The position numbers were made by a program, and so were the translations under genes. This document shows, piece after piece, positions 10,009-18,071 of a DNA stretch of 64,000 nt. Within the stretch, counting starts at the first letter, position 1. Every line of letters starts with the position of its first letter. The stretch spans positions 444,572 through 508,571 of the forward strand of contig NZ_VYKJ01000002.1 of the NCBI RefSeq assembly GCF_008710095.1, given 5' to 3'. The stretch is from Affinibrenneria salicis. Lineage in GTDB: Bacteria > Pseudomonadota > Gammaproteobacteria > Enterobacterales > Enterobacteriaceae. The notes beneath the pieces are model-generated. The model saw only the letters and a program-made list of their open reading frames with translations. It was not told the DNA's origin and did not search any database.

Positions 10009-10414
10009 CAGGCATCACGCGGCGTTATTGAACCAGCGGCTTAGATACCATGAGGTCCCGGTGGAAAAAAACGCAACGTTAGCGGCGCTGGAGAAAACGA
10101 TCGGCTGCACGTTTCCCGCGCTGTATAAAAAATTTTTGTGCGAAGTGGTACAGGATCGGGATGGGGTGACGATAAACAACCGGCGGAACGACACGGTCTG
10201 CATTTATCATGCATGCCATCTGGCGGAAAGAAACCAGACGTATACCGTACAGGACGCCGAACCCGGCTATTTTCTGATCGGTCAGGATGGCGATATTGGC
10301 TATTTCATCCGGATGAATGGCGACAGCGACAAAATATACAGTCTGGATCTCGGCGCGCTGGGCAGCCTGCCGATGGACGAGGAAGCCAGCGATATCTACA
10401 GTCTGTCCGGTTAA
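9989..10414 (+). CDS. SMI1/KNR4 (SUKH) family protein, probable immunity protein
   Basis: The 141-aa product shows the SUKH-fold pattern: an N-terminal helix with LAALEKTIGCTFPALYKKFL, then strands including GYFLIGQDGDIGYFI, and an acidic C-terminus (MDEEASDIYSL). SUKH proteins are the commonest immunity proteins to polymorphic nuclease toxins. A GTG at 9989 gives the longest frame, overlapping the upstream gene; the true start could be a few codons later. No cognate toxin is adjacent. Confidence 0.72.
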   Translation: MTIASRDRHHAALLNQRLRYHEVPVEKNATLAALEKTIGCTFPALYKKFLCEVVQDRDGVTINNRRNDTVCIYHACHLAERNQTYTVQDAEPGYFLIGQDGDIGYFIRMNGDSDKIYSLDLGALGSLPMDEEASDIYSLSG

Positions 10415-10447
10415 TTAATGACCGTGCGCGGCGCAAGATAATAACGT

Positions 10448-10531
10448 ATGTTACCGAAAAATACCGGCGACTTTCTGACTGAAGTCATCCACACCCGCGG
10501 CGATACGAAACGAAAAAACGATGACCATTGA
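10448..10531 (+). other. 27-codon frame overlapping the next gene, possible remnant
   Basis: A short frame, MLPKNTGDFLTEVIHTRGDT and seven more residues, ends within the first codons of the following SUKH gene. Such a stop/start overlap is typical of toxin-immunity pairs, so this could be the last codons of a lost toxin domain, or a leader or chance frame. No ribosome site was obvious. Confidence 0.2.
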
Positions 10532-10952
10532 TTTTTTACGTCTCCACCACGCATTCACCCTTGATGTGCGAGCCGCGCCCTCTTCCGCTGACGAGATACA
10601 GCAGCTGTATCGCTATATCGGCCGCGAAGCGGTGCCGGAAGAATATATTGTATTAATCTCCCAATTTTCCGAGGCCGAAATTCGCATTATGGACGAAGGC
10701 TATCTGCGAATCTGGGGCGCGGCCGGCTGCGTGGAGATGAACGCCAGCTATCGCATCCAGCACTATATGCCGGGCGCATTAGCTATTGGCGACGATGAAG
10801 GCGGTCAGGTGATATTTTATGCTCGCGGCAGCAACGGATTCGGCCTGTATAAAACTGGCTTCGGCAATCTCGATATGCAAGATGCGGTCTTTATCGCCCG
10901 CGCTTTAACCGATCTGCTTGTGCTCGGCAAAGGCATTGAGCGGCTGATATAG
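10521..10952 (+). CDS. SMI1/KNR4-like (SUKH) protein, probable immunity protein
   Basis: A 143-aa acidic protein with a SUKH-like arrangement: a helix followed by AVPEEYIVLISQFSEAEIRI, a Trp/Gly-rich strand region (LRIWGAAGCVEMN), then PGALAIGDDEGGQVIFY and a C-terminal helix. It differs from the SUKH protein 100 bases upstream, so the two are not a recent duplication. In Enterobacterales such proteins normally sit directly 3' of Rhs or CdiA toxin tips. None is present here, making it an orphan immunity candidate. Confidence 0.72.
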   Translation: MTIDFLRLHHAFTLDVRAAPSSADEIQQLYRYIGREAVPEEYIVLISQFSEAEIRIMDEGYLRIWGAAGCVEMNASYRIQHYMPGALAIGDDEGGQVIFYARGSNGFGLYKTGFGNLDMQDAVFIARALTDLLVLGKGIERLI

Positions 10953-11063
10953 GCGCTCAATAGCGCGGAGCGCAGGAAGACGGTCAGCGCGTCCGGCAGC
11001 CGCGCCGCGTGCAGGTAACGGAGGGATAACGTGTACTGACCCAAACCTAATTTTCCCCTTTTG

Positions 11064-11232
11064 CTAAATAGCTTCGCGTAATAGCGCTACACTTGCTCTG
11101 CAGGTTACAGTGACAGTGATATTATAATTAAATCATAATCAACTGTTTTTAATGATTATTTAAATGTTCTTATCATCAGTTACGCGCTGTGGCATGGTCA
11201 AAAGTGAAGCATCAATGCGCGAAGCTATTTAG
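11064..11232. mobile_element. Small MITE-like element, copy 1
   Basis: A 169-bp segment without coding capacity bounded by inverted termini. The left end reads CTAAATAGCTTCGCG and the right end is its exact reverse complement for 15 bases; the imperfect repeat extends to about 29 bases. The interior is very AT-rich. Copy 2 at 15036-15147 shares both ends. No clear target duplication was seen beyond a possible TA. Confidence 0.65.
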
Positions 11233-11348
11233 CCAGGGTCAAGGCGGATACGGCAGGCAGTTCAGCGCCAATATATCTGGCGGTTCGAAAGCGAGTAAGT
11301 TGAACTGATGCTATGGTCAGTTCGCAGGGGAAACGAGAGCGCGTGAAT

Positions 11349-11855
11349 ATGAGAAAAGTGATCATTGTTGATTATAATGAGCAGTGGCCTGGCTTATTTG
11401 CGGCTGAAAGCTCGTTGTTGCAGATAACACTTGGCAAGGTGATCTCGCGGATTCACCATATCGGCAGTACGTCAGTACCGGGTTTGGCGGCAAAACCCGT
11501 CATAGACATAATGTTAGAGGTGGTTGGGCTGAGTGAGTTGGACAATTGTCACTCTGCAATGGAGCAAGCCGGATATACTGCGCGCGGTGAAAATGGGATC
11601 CCCAATCGCAGGTATTTCATTAAGGGTGGAAATCAACGCAGCCATCATGTGCATGCTTTTACCGTGGGAGACATGCAAATCGTAAAACATCTGGCGTTTC
11701 GTGATTATCTGATAAAAAACAAGAAAGCAGCAGACGAATATGTCGAGATAAAACGTGCTGCGGCGCTAGCAAGTGAAAACGACATTCATCGCTATAGCGC
11801 ATTAAAGGCGGCCTTTATTGAAAACCATCTTCGGCTCGCCCAGGCCTGCACATAG
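11349..11855 (+). CDS. GrpB/UPF0157 family protein (nucleotidyltransferase fold)
   Basis: The frame from 11349 encodes 168 residues with hallmark GrpB motifs: an N-terminal VIIVDYNEQWPGLFAAE, the HHIGSTSVPGLAAKPVIDIM core of the nucleotidyltransferase fold, and HHVHAFTVGD with a conserved histidine pair. These proteins appear alone or fused to dephospho-CoA kinase; their substrate is uncertain and some occur in stress or antibiotic-tolerance contexts. The ATG at 11349, preceded by a purine-rich GAGAGCG, was chosen over the longer frame from 11313. It lies between the two MITE-like copies and has lower GC than the backbone. Confidence 0.85.
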   Translation: MRKVIIVDYNEQWPGLFAAESSLLQITLGKVISRIHHIGSTSVPGLAAKPVIDIMLEVVGLSELDNCHSAMEQAGYTARGENGIPNRRYFIKGGNQRSHHVHAFTVGDMQIVKHLAFRDYLIKNKKAADEYVEIKRAAALASENDIHRYSALKAAFIENHLRLAQACT

Positions 11856-11907
11856 AGTGGTGTAATTGTCTGAAGTCTGTACATAAACCGGTGTAATTGC
11901 CTGATGT
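11846..11907. repeat. Two adjacent 31-bp repeats resembling IS256-type ends
   Basis: Units at 11846-11876 and 11877-11907 are adjacent, share GGTGTAATTG plus CTGA, and differ at several positions. The second unit strongly resembles the inverted end of the IS256-family remnant near 62763 (shared TGTAATTGCCTGAT). The first unit contains the GrpB stop codon. This looks like leftover transposon ends. Confidence 0.55.
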
Positions 11908-11987
11908 TGGCATGTGCTGCCGCTGCCTTATTTAGAATCGTAAACAGGCTCCGACCTAAATTTCAGTAAACAGCACCACGGATGCGC

Positions 11988-12515
11988 TTAGTCCTTTTTG
12001 TTTATCGTCACCGAGCCATAAACCATGAACACGCGAGTTGAACCTGACAAACCACTATAACCGCCCTGACCGCCGCTAAGGTAACAGGCAAGAGCAGTAA
12101 ACTGCCAGGCATCATCCATGGACACAGCAATTTTGCGTGTGGTTAGTTCCTCCCTCCCGTATTGCTCGCCAAAGTTGCGCACGCGTCGAGCGTACTCGCC
12201 GAGTGGCTCACTTACTGATGGATGATCCCACCCCCATAACCAGGTACCGTCTTCAGTATTGTAAGTGCCGACTACCTGCACTGGCGCGGATATCACCATG
12301 TCCTTTTCCTGATTGGTGAAGGTGATTGTCTCTGAATCAAGATCTACTGCCCATGCCGCTGTATCAAGGCCCCACATGTCTATCGCGGCCTGTGTGCGCA
12401 ACTGCATCTCGTTATTCGCCCGCGCAATAGTGAGGTCCGGTTCTGAAAGAACAACCGTATCGCCACTCGTTCCTTTCTCTTTGTTGCCAAAAAGCTTCTG
12501 TAAGAAACTGGCCAT
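11988..12515 (-). CDS. DUF6882-like hypothetical protein, possible immunity gene
   Basis: A 175-aa soluble protein starting MASFLQKLFGNKEKG. It is rich in Trp/Gly around TEDGTWLWGWDHPSVSEPL and has a C-terminal LACYLSGGQGGYSGLSG segment followed by VFMVYGSV. This pattern resembles the DUF6882 family, often encoded near secretion-system effectors, but the assignment is from memory of the pattern only. GAGG seven bases before the ATG supports the start. It is on the reverse strand, opposite GrpB, with a pseudogene upstream. Confidence 0.65.
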   Translation of the reverse strand: MASFLQKLFGNKEKGTSGDTVVLSEPDLTIARANNEMQLRTQAAIDMWGLDTAAWAVDLDSETITFTNQEKDMVISAPVQVVGTYNTEDGTWLWGWDHPSVSEPLGEYARRVRNFGEQYGREELTTRKIAVSMDDAWQFTALACYLSGGQGGYSGLSGSTRVFMVYGSVTINKKD

Positions 12516-12700
12516 TTATAGCCTCCTGTATTCTAATTTGACATAAAGTGGCGTTTGTATATCCGCTGTTCTCTTTATTGTCGATAACGTGCCGCCCGGC
12601 GGGCAGGTTAGAGCTAAAAATAACATTATGGATGTAATAAGTCTCGTCGTCGCGACTCAATGCGTCCCCCGCACAGCTGTGGAATGTGTATTTCCGCACG

Positions 12701-13182
12701 TTAAGAATCAAAGTTAACTTCCAGTAAGAAAAAGCCATTCCTGGTGTCAAAAACAAACGTTTCCCGGTTTATCGCCTGCCAGACTGGCGGGAGCATGGCG
12801 GCACGGTAGATATTGGGCGTATAAACACGCTGTTTTAGCATCCCCATAAATCCCATGGTCAGAGCATCTAATTCATTGTTCAGACTCGCGGCTTTGCCAA
12901 AGCGAAAAAACCATGCATTGATGCTGTCGACAATTGGTTTTCATTCACTTGATCCAGACTGATATGCCAGTTCGCCAGCACAGTATCCGGGTATATCGCA
13001 GCAAAATTACTCTCTATCGATTCCAGCAAGGTGCCTTTTCCCGGCAAACGAATAAACGTGTATTCGACACCCGTCGGGGCCTCGGCATTCATCATCTTAA
13101 TGGCGCATAGATAGCCATTAAGTTTTTCGACATCCAGTTGAATCTGCTCATCAGCCATTTTTTTTAATTGCATGACGTTCAA
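12701..13182 (-). pseudogene. Frameshifted hypothetical gene
   Basis: The first frame (from ATG at 13182) reads MNVMQLKKMADEQIQLDVEK onward to KPRV-stop after 100 codons. In the neighbouring frame, coding sequence clearly continues from about 12935: VDSINAWFFRFGKAASLNN through to ETFVFDTRNGFFLLEVNFDS, stopping at 12701. A single base lost in the AAAA run of GAAAACC, near 12938, would reconcile the frames (NEKPIVDSINAW). The full product would be about 160 aa and soluble. Family unknown; the setting suggests an effector- or immunity-associated gene. A sequencing error cannot be excluded. Confidence 0.65.
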
Positions 13183-13637
13183 ATCCTGTGAGCTGGCACC
13201 TTTCTTTACCTGGCGTGCATCCGAAAGAATCCATCGTTATAACGACTATCCCCCAGCAACTTGACGCTTTGTAGTTAACCTCATGAAAATTAAAATTAAT
13301 TAAACAGGATATCTCATTATCTTTCGGGAGAGTAAGCGATGCAGCACTGCGTTACCAGAGTTCCGAGAAAGCCGTTTAAATCGCAAGCAATGAGCTGGAC
13401 ATTTTCGGATAGTTGCTGTTCATATCAAATGTTCGCTTTCGCTCTTAGCCGCCGGTCAAATTATCGCACCTCGCCCGACCGAAGACCGAGGTACATAGCG
13501 ACGTTCAGGGGGGATATCTCCTTAGCAGAATATTTAGCGCGAAGTCCCGGCCGTCTGTTGCCGGATGGATTTTTGCATCATAACCGCCTCATGATTCATA
13601 GTGAATATGAAAATGATACGCACCAGACAATTTCAGG

Positions 13638-14513
13638 CTATTTATAGCTAAGTAAAAAAACGCCAACAAGCACGGCACCTATCCCAAACTTCTGTCCGAT
13701 GGTGGTTACTTCCCGGTAAATCACAATAGCTAATAGCACTGTCACACCGGAATATACCGAGCTAATAGGTGTTACTAACGACAGGTCACCAACCTTCGAC
13801 GCGAAGATATAAAATACCCAGCCAGCATTAACCAGCAGAGAGTTCGAGAAGAAAATCAACATGCGACGCTGTGTTATGTCACCTTTAGCTAACTTACCGT
13901 TTCTGATTAATGCAAGCGAAATAAAAAAAATGGCTTGCGTCAAGGCTGAGTAAAAGAAGGTATTTATGAGATCAAGCGATTTCGCAGAGAAACCGAGGAT
14001 AAAAAAAGCCACGCCAAAGCCGACCATGGCAAAGATGGCCTGATGAAACCCCCGCGCACCACACTGCAACATTCGAAAAATATTGCCAGATGTCATAACA
14101 ATGCCAATGAAGATAATCGTCACCGCAATCCAGGTAAGCGGAGATAGTTTTTCTTGTAAGAAAATGATGGAGAAAAAAATAGTAACCAGGCTGTAGGTTG
14201 AGGCAATTGGGGATACTAACGTTAAATTCCCTACTTCGCACCCACGCATATATAGGTAATACCCCAATACATAGGCGAAAGAGCTGCAACTAATAATCAA
14301 TACGGCATCAGCGTCGAATCTAAGATTTTGCGAAAAGATCAAATATATGCCAAAGAGGCCGGCGACCCCTAAGGTAAGTATATTTCGAACCAACATCGTT
14401 TTCGCAGTACCTAACTGACGAATCATCAGACTTTGAATAAAATCCGAGATCCCCCAACACGCCATAACCATCAGTCCGCCAAAAACGCCGAGATCCATAC
14501 CAAATAACTCCAT
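13638..14513 (-). CDS. DMT-superfamily (EamA) transporter
   Basis: A 291-aa polytopic protein with about ten membrane helices in two EamA-like repeats. The first is GGLMVMACWGISDFIQSLMI and the following helices; the second begins near HQAIFAMVGFGVAFFILGF. Drug/metabolite transporters of this kind move amino acids, sugars or metabolites, and the substrate here is unknown. The gene is markedly AT-rich compared with the backbone and lies between the two MITE-like elements, so it is probably acquired. Confidence 0.85.
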   Translation of the reverse strand: MELFGMDLGVFGGLMVMACWGISDFIQSLMIRQLGTAKTMLVRNILTLGVAGLFGIYLIFSQNLRFDADAVLIISCSSFAYVLGYYLYMRGCEVGNLTLVSPIASTYSLVTIFFSIIFLQEKLSPLTWIAVTIIFIGIVMTSGNIFRMLQCGARGFHQAIFAMVGFGVAFFILGFSAKSLDLINTFFYSALTQAIFFISLALIRNGKLAKGDITQRRMLIFFSNSLLVNAGWVFYIFASKVGDLSLVTPISSVYSGVTVLLAIVIYREVTTIGQKFGIGAVLVGVFLLSYK

Positions 14514-15035
14514 ACTGGTTAAACTTTCTGCATCAGCCGATGCCGTGTATTCGTCGATAGCGGTTTCATCCTTTGAATAAAACGGTCATTTACCAATTTT
14601 TTTGCACGTAAAAAACCGCTTGCCTCAGCTAATCCACATGCCAGCTCACCGTTGGCCGGCTCATGCCGAGCCTTTCAGCAACCAGCGTTACGCAAACTCA
14701 TCCCGAAACGCGCTCCCCTTGAGCTGATGGGAGAAATGCGCACAAGGGGCCTTCAGCCAGTGAGGGATTAGAATGCGATATTCACCGGCAAGGGCTTTGG
14801 ATTGCTCTACAAATTTAGTCTCTGATCGCATCATATACTCATATAGCAAAATGTCAATTCGACTATGTATGCCATATGGATAACTCGCTATTAGCGAATG
14901 CTTTCGCCGCACCTTATGCTATTGCCAGCAGTCCTGGCTCCTGAATCAAGGCTATTTTTGAAGAGATCGCAAAGGAGGATTTCGCATAAATTAACGCTGG
15001 AGTCCTTCTATTTCAGTAGATTAGTTTGAATGTCA
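14514..15035. other. AT-rich region with eroded coding traces
   Basis: No intact gene. On the reverse strand near 14635-14690 one frame reads TLVAERLGMSRPTVSWHVD before a stop, resembling a helix-turn-helix of a broken regulator. A 74-codon reverse frame (14688-14912) has no supportive features. The stretch abuts MITE-like copy 2. Confidence 0.35.
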
Positions 15036-15147
15036 CTAAATAGCTTCGCATAATAGCGCGACACGTGCAGGACATGACATCCCGCCAGTACGGGCCTCGC
15101 CCAATGACACAATGAGAAGCGGAACATCAATACATGAAGTTATTTAG
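15036..15147. mobile_element. Small MITE-like element, copy 2
   Basis: A 112-bp segment whose left end (CTAAATAGCTTCGCATAAT) matches copy 1 at 11064 almost base for base. Its right end, read in reverse (CTAAATAACTTCATGTATTG), matches the right end of copy 1. The interior differs from copy 1 and is shorter. Both copies point the same way and bracket 4 kb of AT-rich accessory DNA. Confidence 0.6.
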
Positions 15148-15419
15148 AACGGAAACCGAAAAAAGATCGACCCTGCGCATGATCGTCAACGATATCGGGA
15201 TATTTTCTTGAGCACAGACGACGCAATAAACGGTGCGGATGTCACGTTCAGTGGAGACGGAAGTAAAATAATATCCATACTGTGTCAGGAAGTTCGTAAT
15301 GAACCACGGCTGTCTCTGCATGAAAAATTAAAGCGTTATTCTGACAATAATCTATTATGGCACGGCCTGATTCAGATAAACGCCGTAGCAGCCTTCGAAT
15401 AATATAGCAACCGGGTCAA

Positions 15420-15800
15420 ATGATGAACGATAAATTAGTTGAGCTGAACACCCTTCTCGCCGCGCCTGCTTTCTTCGTTTTTCTGCGGAATATTGATATC
15501 GATGACGCGCTGGATCGGCGTGATGAACCCGCGTTTGACCGGGTGTGGAACGACAATTTCCGCCGTACAGAGAAGCGAATATTGCCGCCGGAGACGCTGA
15601 CCTTTATTGACGGATTGCGCGAGAAATCGTTCAAAGACGCTTTTCGCCTGACGCAAGATGATGAGCTGGCGGCCAGAATCTCTGATGACATTGCGTTAAT
15701 CGCCAAAGATATCGCGCTGGAAACGGCGGATAGCTGGCCGGTCAATGTGTTATGGCCGGCGTATAAACGGGGAGTTTTCCCCACTCAGGGCGAAATTTAA
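15420..15800 (+). CDS. Hypothetical 126-aa acidic protein
   Basis: Soluble, charged, helix-rich protein beginning with two methionines (ATG at 15420 and 15423). It contains FFVFLRNIDIDDALDRRDEP and ends near VLWPAYKRGVFPTQGE. No signal peptide or membrane segment. Family not recognised; size, acidity and the neighbouring SUKH genes make an immunity-type role possible but unproven. The ribosome site is weak, lowering confidence in the exact start. Confidence 0.6.
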   Translation: MMNDKLVELNTLLAAPAFFVFLRNIDIDDALDRRDEPAFDRVWNDNFRRTEKRILPPETLTFIDGLREKSFKDAFRLTQDDELAARISDDIALIAKDIALETADSWPVNVLWPAYKRGVFPTQGEI

Positions 15801-15917
15801 CCTTGCCGCCCGCCATATTTCACATCGCTGCAGGATAACCTGTCGCGGCGACTTGTATAGTGGGCTAGCCGGCTATACTCTGTTTGCGTGTCGGAGGCAG
15901 AACGGGAGGACGCCGGC

Positions 15918-16667
15918 GTGATCGACAAACGCTCATATGTGCCATTTTATCTGCAGATCGAGCAGATTCTGGGGCAACAGATTCAGGACAGACAATTAAA
16001 GCCGGGCGATCCGCTCCCGACCGAAGCGGAATTATGCCAGCAATATCAGGTTTCGCGTATGACGGCGCGCAAAGCCGTCGATTATCTGGTGCGCCAGGGG
16101 TTGGTTGAACGTTTCCGCGGCCGAGGCACTTTCGTCGCGCAGCCGGATACGCGGCAGAAAATCAATTTACCGCTCGACCAGCAACTGACGTCCAGCGAAA
16201 TCGCCAGTTCGTCCAACCGGCAGATCGTCAACCGCCTGCTGCATTTCTCTCTGCAGCCCGCCTCGCGCGAGGTCGCCAGTCACCTGCATCTGACGGAAAA
16301 AACGCCGGTGCACTATATGCTGCGCCTGCGCCTGATCGACAATACGCCGTTTGTTTATGAACAGTCCTGGATGAACTATTCGCTATTTCCCGATCTGACC
16401 GAACAGCATCTTAACCATTCAAAATATGCTTATCTGCGCAGTAAGGGCATTCAGGCCGTCGGCAGCCACAAAGCGTTCACGGCGGAGCTGCCCACCGCGG
16501 AGGTGCGCGAAGCGCTGGGTCTGGCGCGGGATGAACCGGTGCTCTCCGCGCGCGTGATCGCGTTCTACGGAGAGCATGAGCCGTTTGAGGTTTCTAACGT
16601 TTATTACAATCAGCGCTACTACACCTTTACCGTCGACGCCGCCCCGCGTCCTCTGCTGGCCCTGTGA
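15918..16667 (+). CDS. GntR-family (HutC/UTRA) regulator of alpha-glucoside uptake
   Basis: Transcription factor of 249 aa from GTG 15918, which has an ideal GGGAGGA ribosome site seven bases upstream; an in-frame GTG at 15888 is an alternative but would leave almost no leader after the likely -10 TATACT at 15874. An N-terminal winged helix (LPTEAELCQQYQVSRMTARK, then GRGTFV) is followed by a UTRA ligand-binding domain from about residue 75. It resembles TreR/MngR-type sugar-phosphate sensors. It converges with the GH4/PTS genes, and the palindrome upstream of the PTS gene is a plausible operator. Confidence 0.88.
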   Translation: MIDKRSYVPFYLQIEQILGQQIQDRQLKPGDPLPTEAELCQQYQVSRMTARKAVDYLVRQGLVERFRGRGTFVAQPDTRQKINLPLDQQLTSSEIASSSNRQIVNRLLHFSLQPASREVASHLHLTEKTPVHYMLRLRLIDNTPFVYEQSWMNYSLFPDLTEQHLNHSKYAYLRSKGIQAVGSHKAFTAELPTAEVREALGLARDEPVLSARVIAFYGEHEPFEVSNVYYNQRYYTFTVDAAPRPLLAL

Positions 16668-16671
16668 GGAT

Positions 16672-16699
16672 CGGCTGTTCCCGCTGGCGGGAACAGCCG
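16672..16699. terminator. Bidirectional terminator between regulator and GH4 gene
   Basis: A perfect 13-bp stem (CGGCTGTTCCCGC / GCGGGAACAGCCG) with a two-base loop lies between the convergent genes, 5 bases after the regulator stop and 14 before the end of the glucosidase gene. Confidence 0.7.
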
Positions 16700-16712
16700 A
16701 CGCCCGACGGCG

Positions 16713-18038
16713 TTATTTTAATGTCGGCCAGTAATCTTTATTGGCTTCGATCAGCGCATCCAGCACTTTTCTGGCCTTCTTCGCATCCACCACCAGCCGG
16801 TTCAGCGTCAGCGCCTGCAGCGCCTTGTGGTACGAACCTTCAAACCACGCTTCGATGGTCAGGCGCTCGTAGGCGAACTGCTGTTCGATCATCCCTTTGT
16901 AAAACACCGGAATATTGCCGACGCCGAACGGCCGCGGGCCATTGATGCCCAGCGTAGCCGCCACCTCGACCATCGCGCTGTCGTCCAGATTATTGACCAG
17001 ACCGTTATTTTCCACGATCACCACGAAAATGCGCTGCTGGTTATAAGCGATGGATTCGGCGACTTCCACGATCATATCGCCGTGCGCGTCGTTGTGAACC
17101 ACGCTGGCGCCTTTGGTCGACCCGGCCTGCACCGCTTCTCGACAGGTTTCGAACACCCGTTTTTCCCGGCCGGCCATCACTTCATTGGCGCGGGTAAAAT
17201 GCGGATCCAGCTTGCTCAGTTTGTAGTCCGGGTAGAGGTAATACTGCAGGTAGGTGTTGGGCAGATAGTCCGGGAAGTCGCGCAGCATATCCGCCACCAC
17301 GGCGTAGGTATCCAGCCAGGAGGCGTCGCGCTGCTCGGCATCCGCCGGTTTAAAGCCCTGCTGACTGATGATCGCTTTCAGCTGCGGCAACAAATCCACG
17401 CCGGCCTTATCGTACAGATGGGTAAACCAGCCGAAATGATTCAGACCGAAATAGACCGGCTCGAATTCATTGACGTCGCGGTTCAGCAGACGCGCGTAGG
17501 AGCGCAGCAGGTTAACCGGCTGGTCGCAGATATTCAGGATGCGCTTGTCATCGGGAAATTTGAAGCGCAGCGCATCGGCCACGATAGCGGCCGGATTGGT
17601 GTAGTTAAGGATCCATGCTTCCGGCGAGCTGCGGCGCACGTTTTCCACCAGTTCGATCATGTCGCCGATCGAGCGCATACCATAGGCGAAACCGCCGGGA
17701 CCGCAGGTTTCCTGACCAATCACGCCCAGTGACAGCGGGATTTTTTCATCCTTTTCACGCATTTCATAACCGCCGGTGCGCATCTGGCAGAAAACGAAGT
17801 CCACGTCGTTAAAGGCCTGCCCGGCATCAGTCGTATAGGAAAAGTCCAGTTCGGGATACTCTTCCTGAAACAGCAGGCGGGCGAAATCCCCAATCACCGC
17901 CTGACGGCCGGCGTTAATGTCATACATCACCAGACGCCGTAACGGAAAACTTTCCTGCCGCTTACACAGCGCCTTTAACAGTCCCGGCGTCCAGGTCGAC
18001 CCACCGCCAACGATGACAATACTGTACTTTTTTGACAT
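16713..18038 (-). CDS. GH4 6-phospho-glucosidase (alpha-type likely)
   Basis: NAD+- and metal-dependent glycoside hydrolase family 4 enzyme (441 aa) that cleaves phosphorylated disaccharides after PTS uptake. The N-terminal dinucleotide fold is IVIVGGGSTWTPGLLKAL; the metal-binding Cys and His lie in NICDQPVN and GLNHFGWF. Characterised alpha-specific members have Cys-Asp-Met-Pro and beta-specific ones Cys-Asn-X-Pro; this protein has Cys-Asp-Gln-Pro, so alpha is favoured. The ATG at 18038 follows AAGGAAA and suits the family start. It lies 33 bases after the PTS gene, in one operon. Confidence 0.88.
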   Translation of the reverse strand: MSKKYSIVIVGGGSTWTPGLLKALCKRQESFPLRRLVMYDINAGRQAVIGDFARLLFQEEYPELDFSYTTDAGQAFNDVDFVFCQMRTGGYEMREKDEKIPLSLGVIGQETCGPGGFAYGMRSIGDMIELVENVRRSSPEAWILNYTNPAAIVADALRFKFPDDKRILNICDQPVNLLRSYARLLNRDVNEFEPVYFGLNHFGWFTHLYDKAGVDLLPQLKAIISQQGFKPADAEQRDASWLDTYAVVADMLRDFPDYLPNTYLQYYLYPDYKLSKLDPHFTRANEVMAGREKRVFETCREAVQAGSTKGASVVHNDAHGDMIVEVAESIAYNQQRIFVVIVENNGLVNNLDDSAMVEVAATLGINGPRPFGVGNIPVFYKGMIEQQFAYERLTIEAWFEGSYHKALQALTLNRLVVDAKKARKVLDALIEANKDYWPTLK

Positions 18039-18071
18039 AACAATTTCCTTAATCATACGCAACACATTAAG

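Noticed and set aside
12412..12756. 114-codon reverse frame overlapping the DUF6882-like gene and the pseudogene
   Set aside because: It overlaps both real reading frames; a stretch around 12540-12690 looks mildly coding but was too short to call.
13339..13647. 102-codon forward frame before the DMT transporter end
   Set aside because: Composition is unlike a protein, no ribosome site, and it overlaps the end of the transporter gene on the other strand.
14688..14912. 74-codon reverse frame in the AT-rich accessory region
   Set aside because: No family pattern, no ribosome site; kept only as part of the eroded region.
15208..15402. 64-codon forward frame after MITE-like copy 2
   Set aside because: Short, no recognisable motif and poor start context; could not be supported as a gene.
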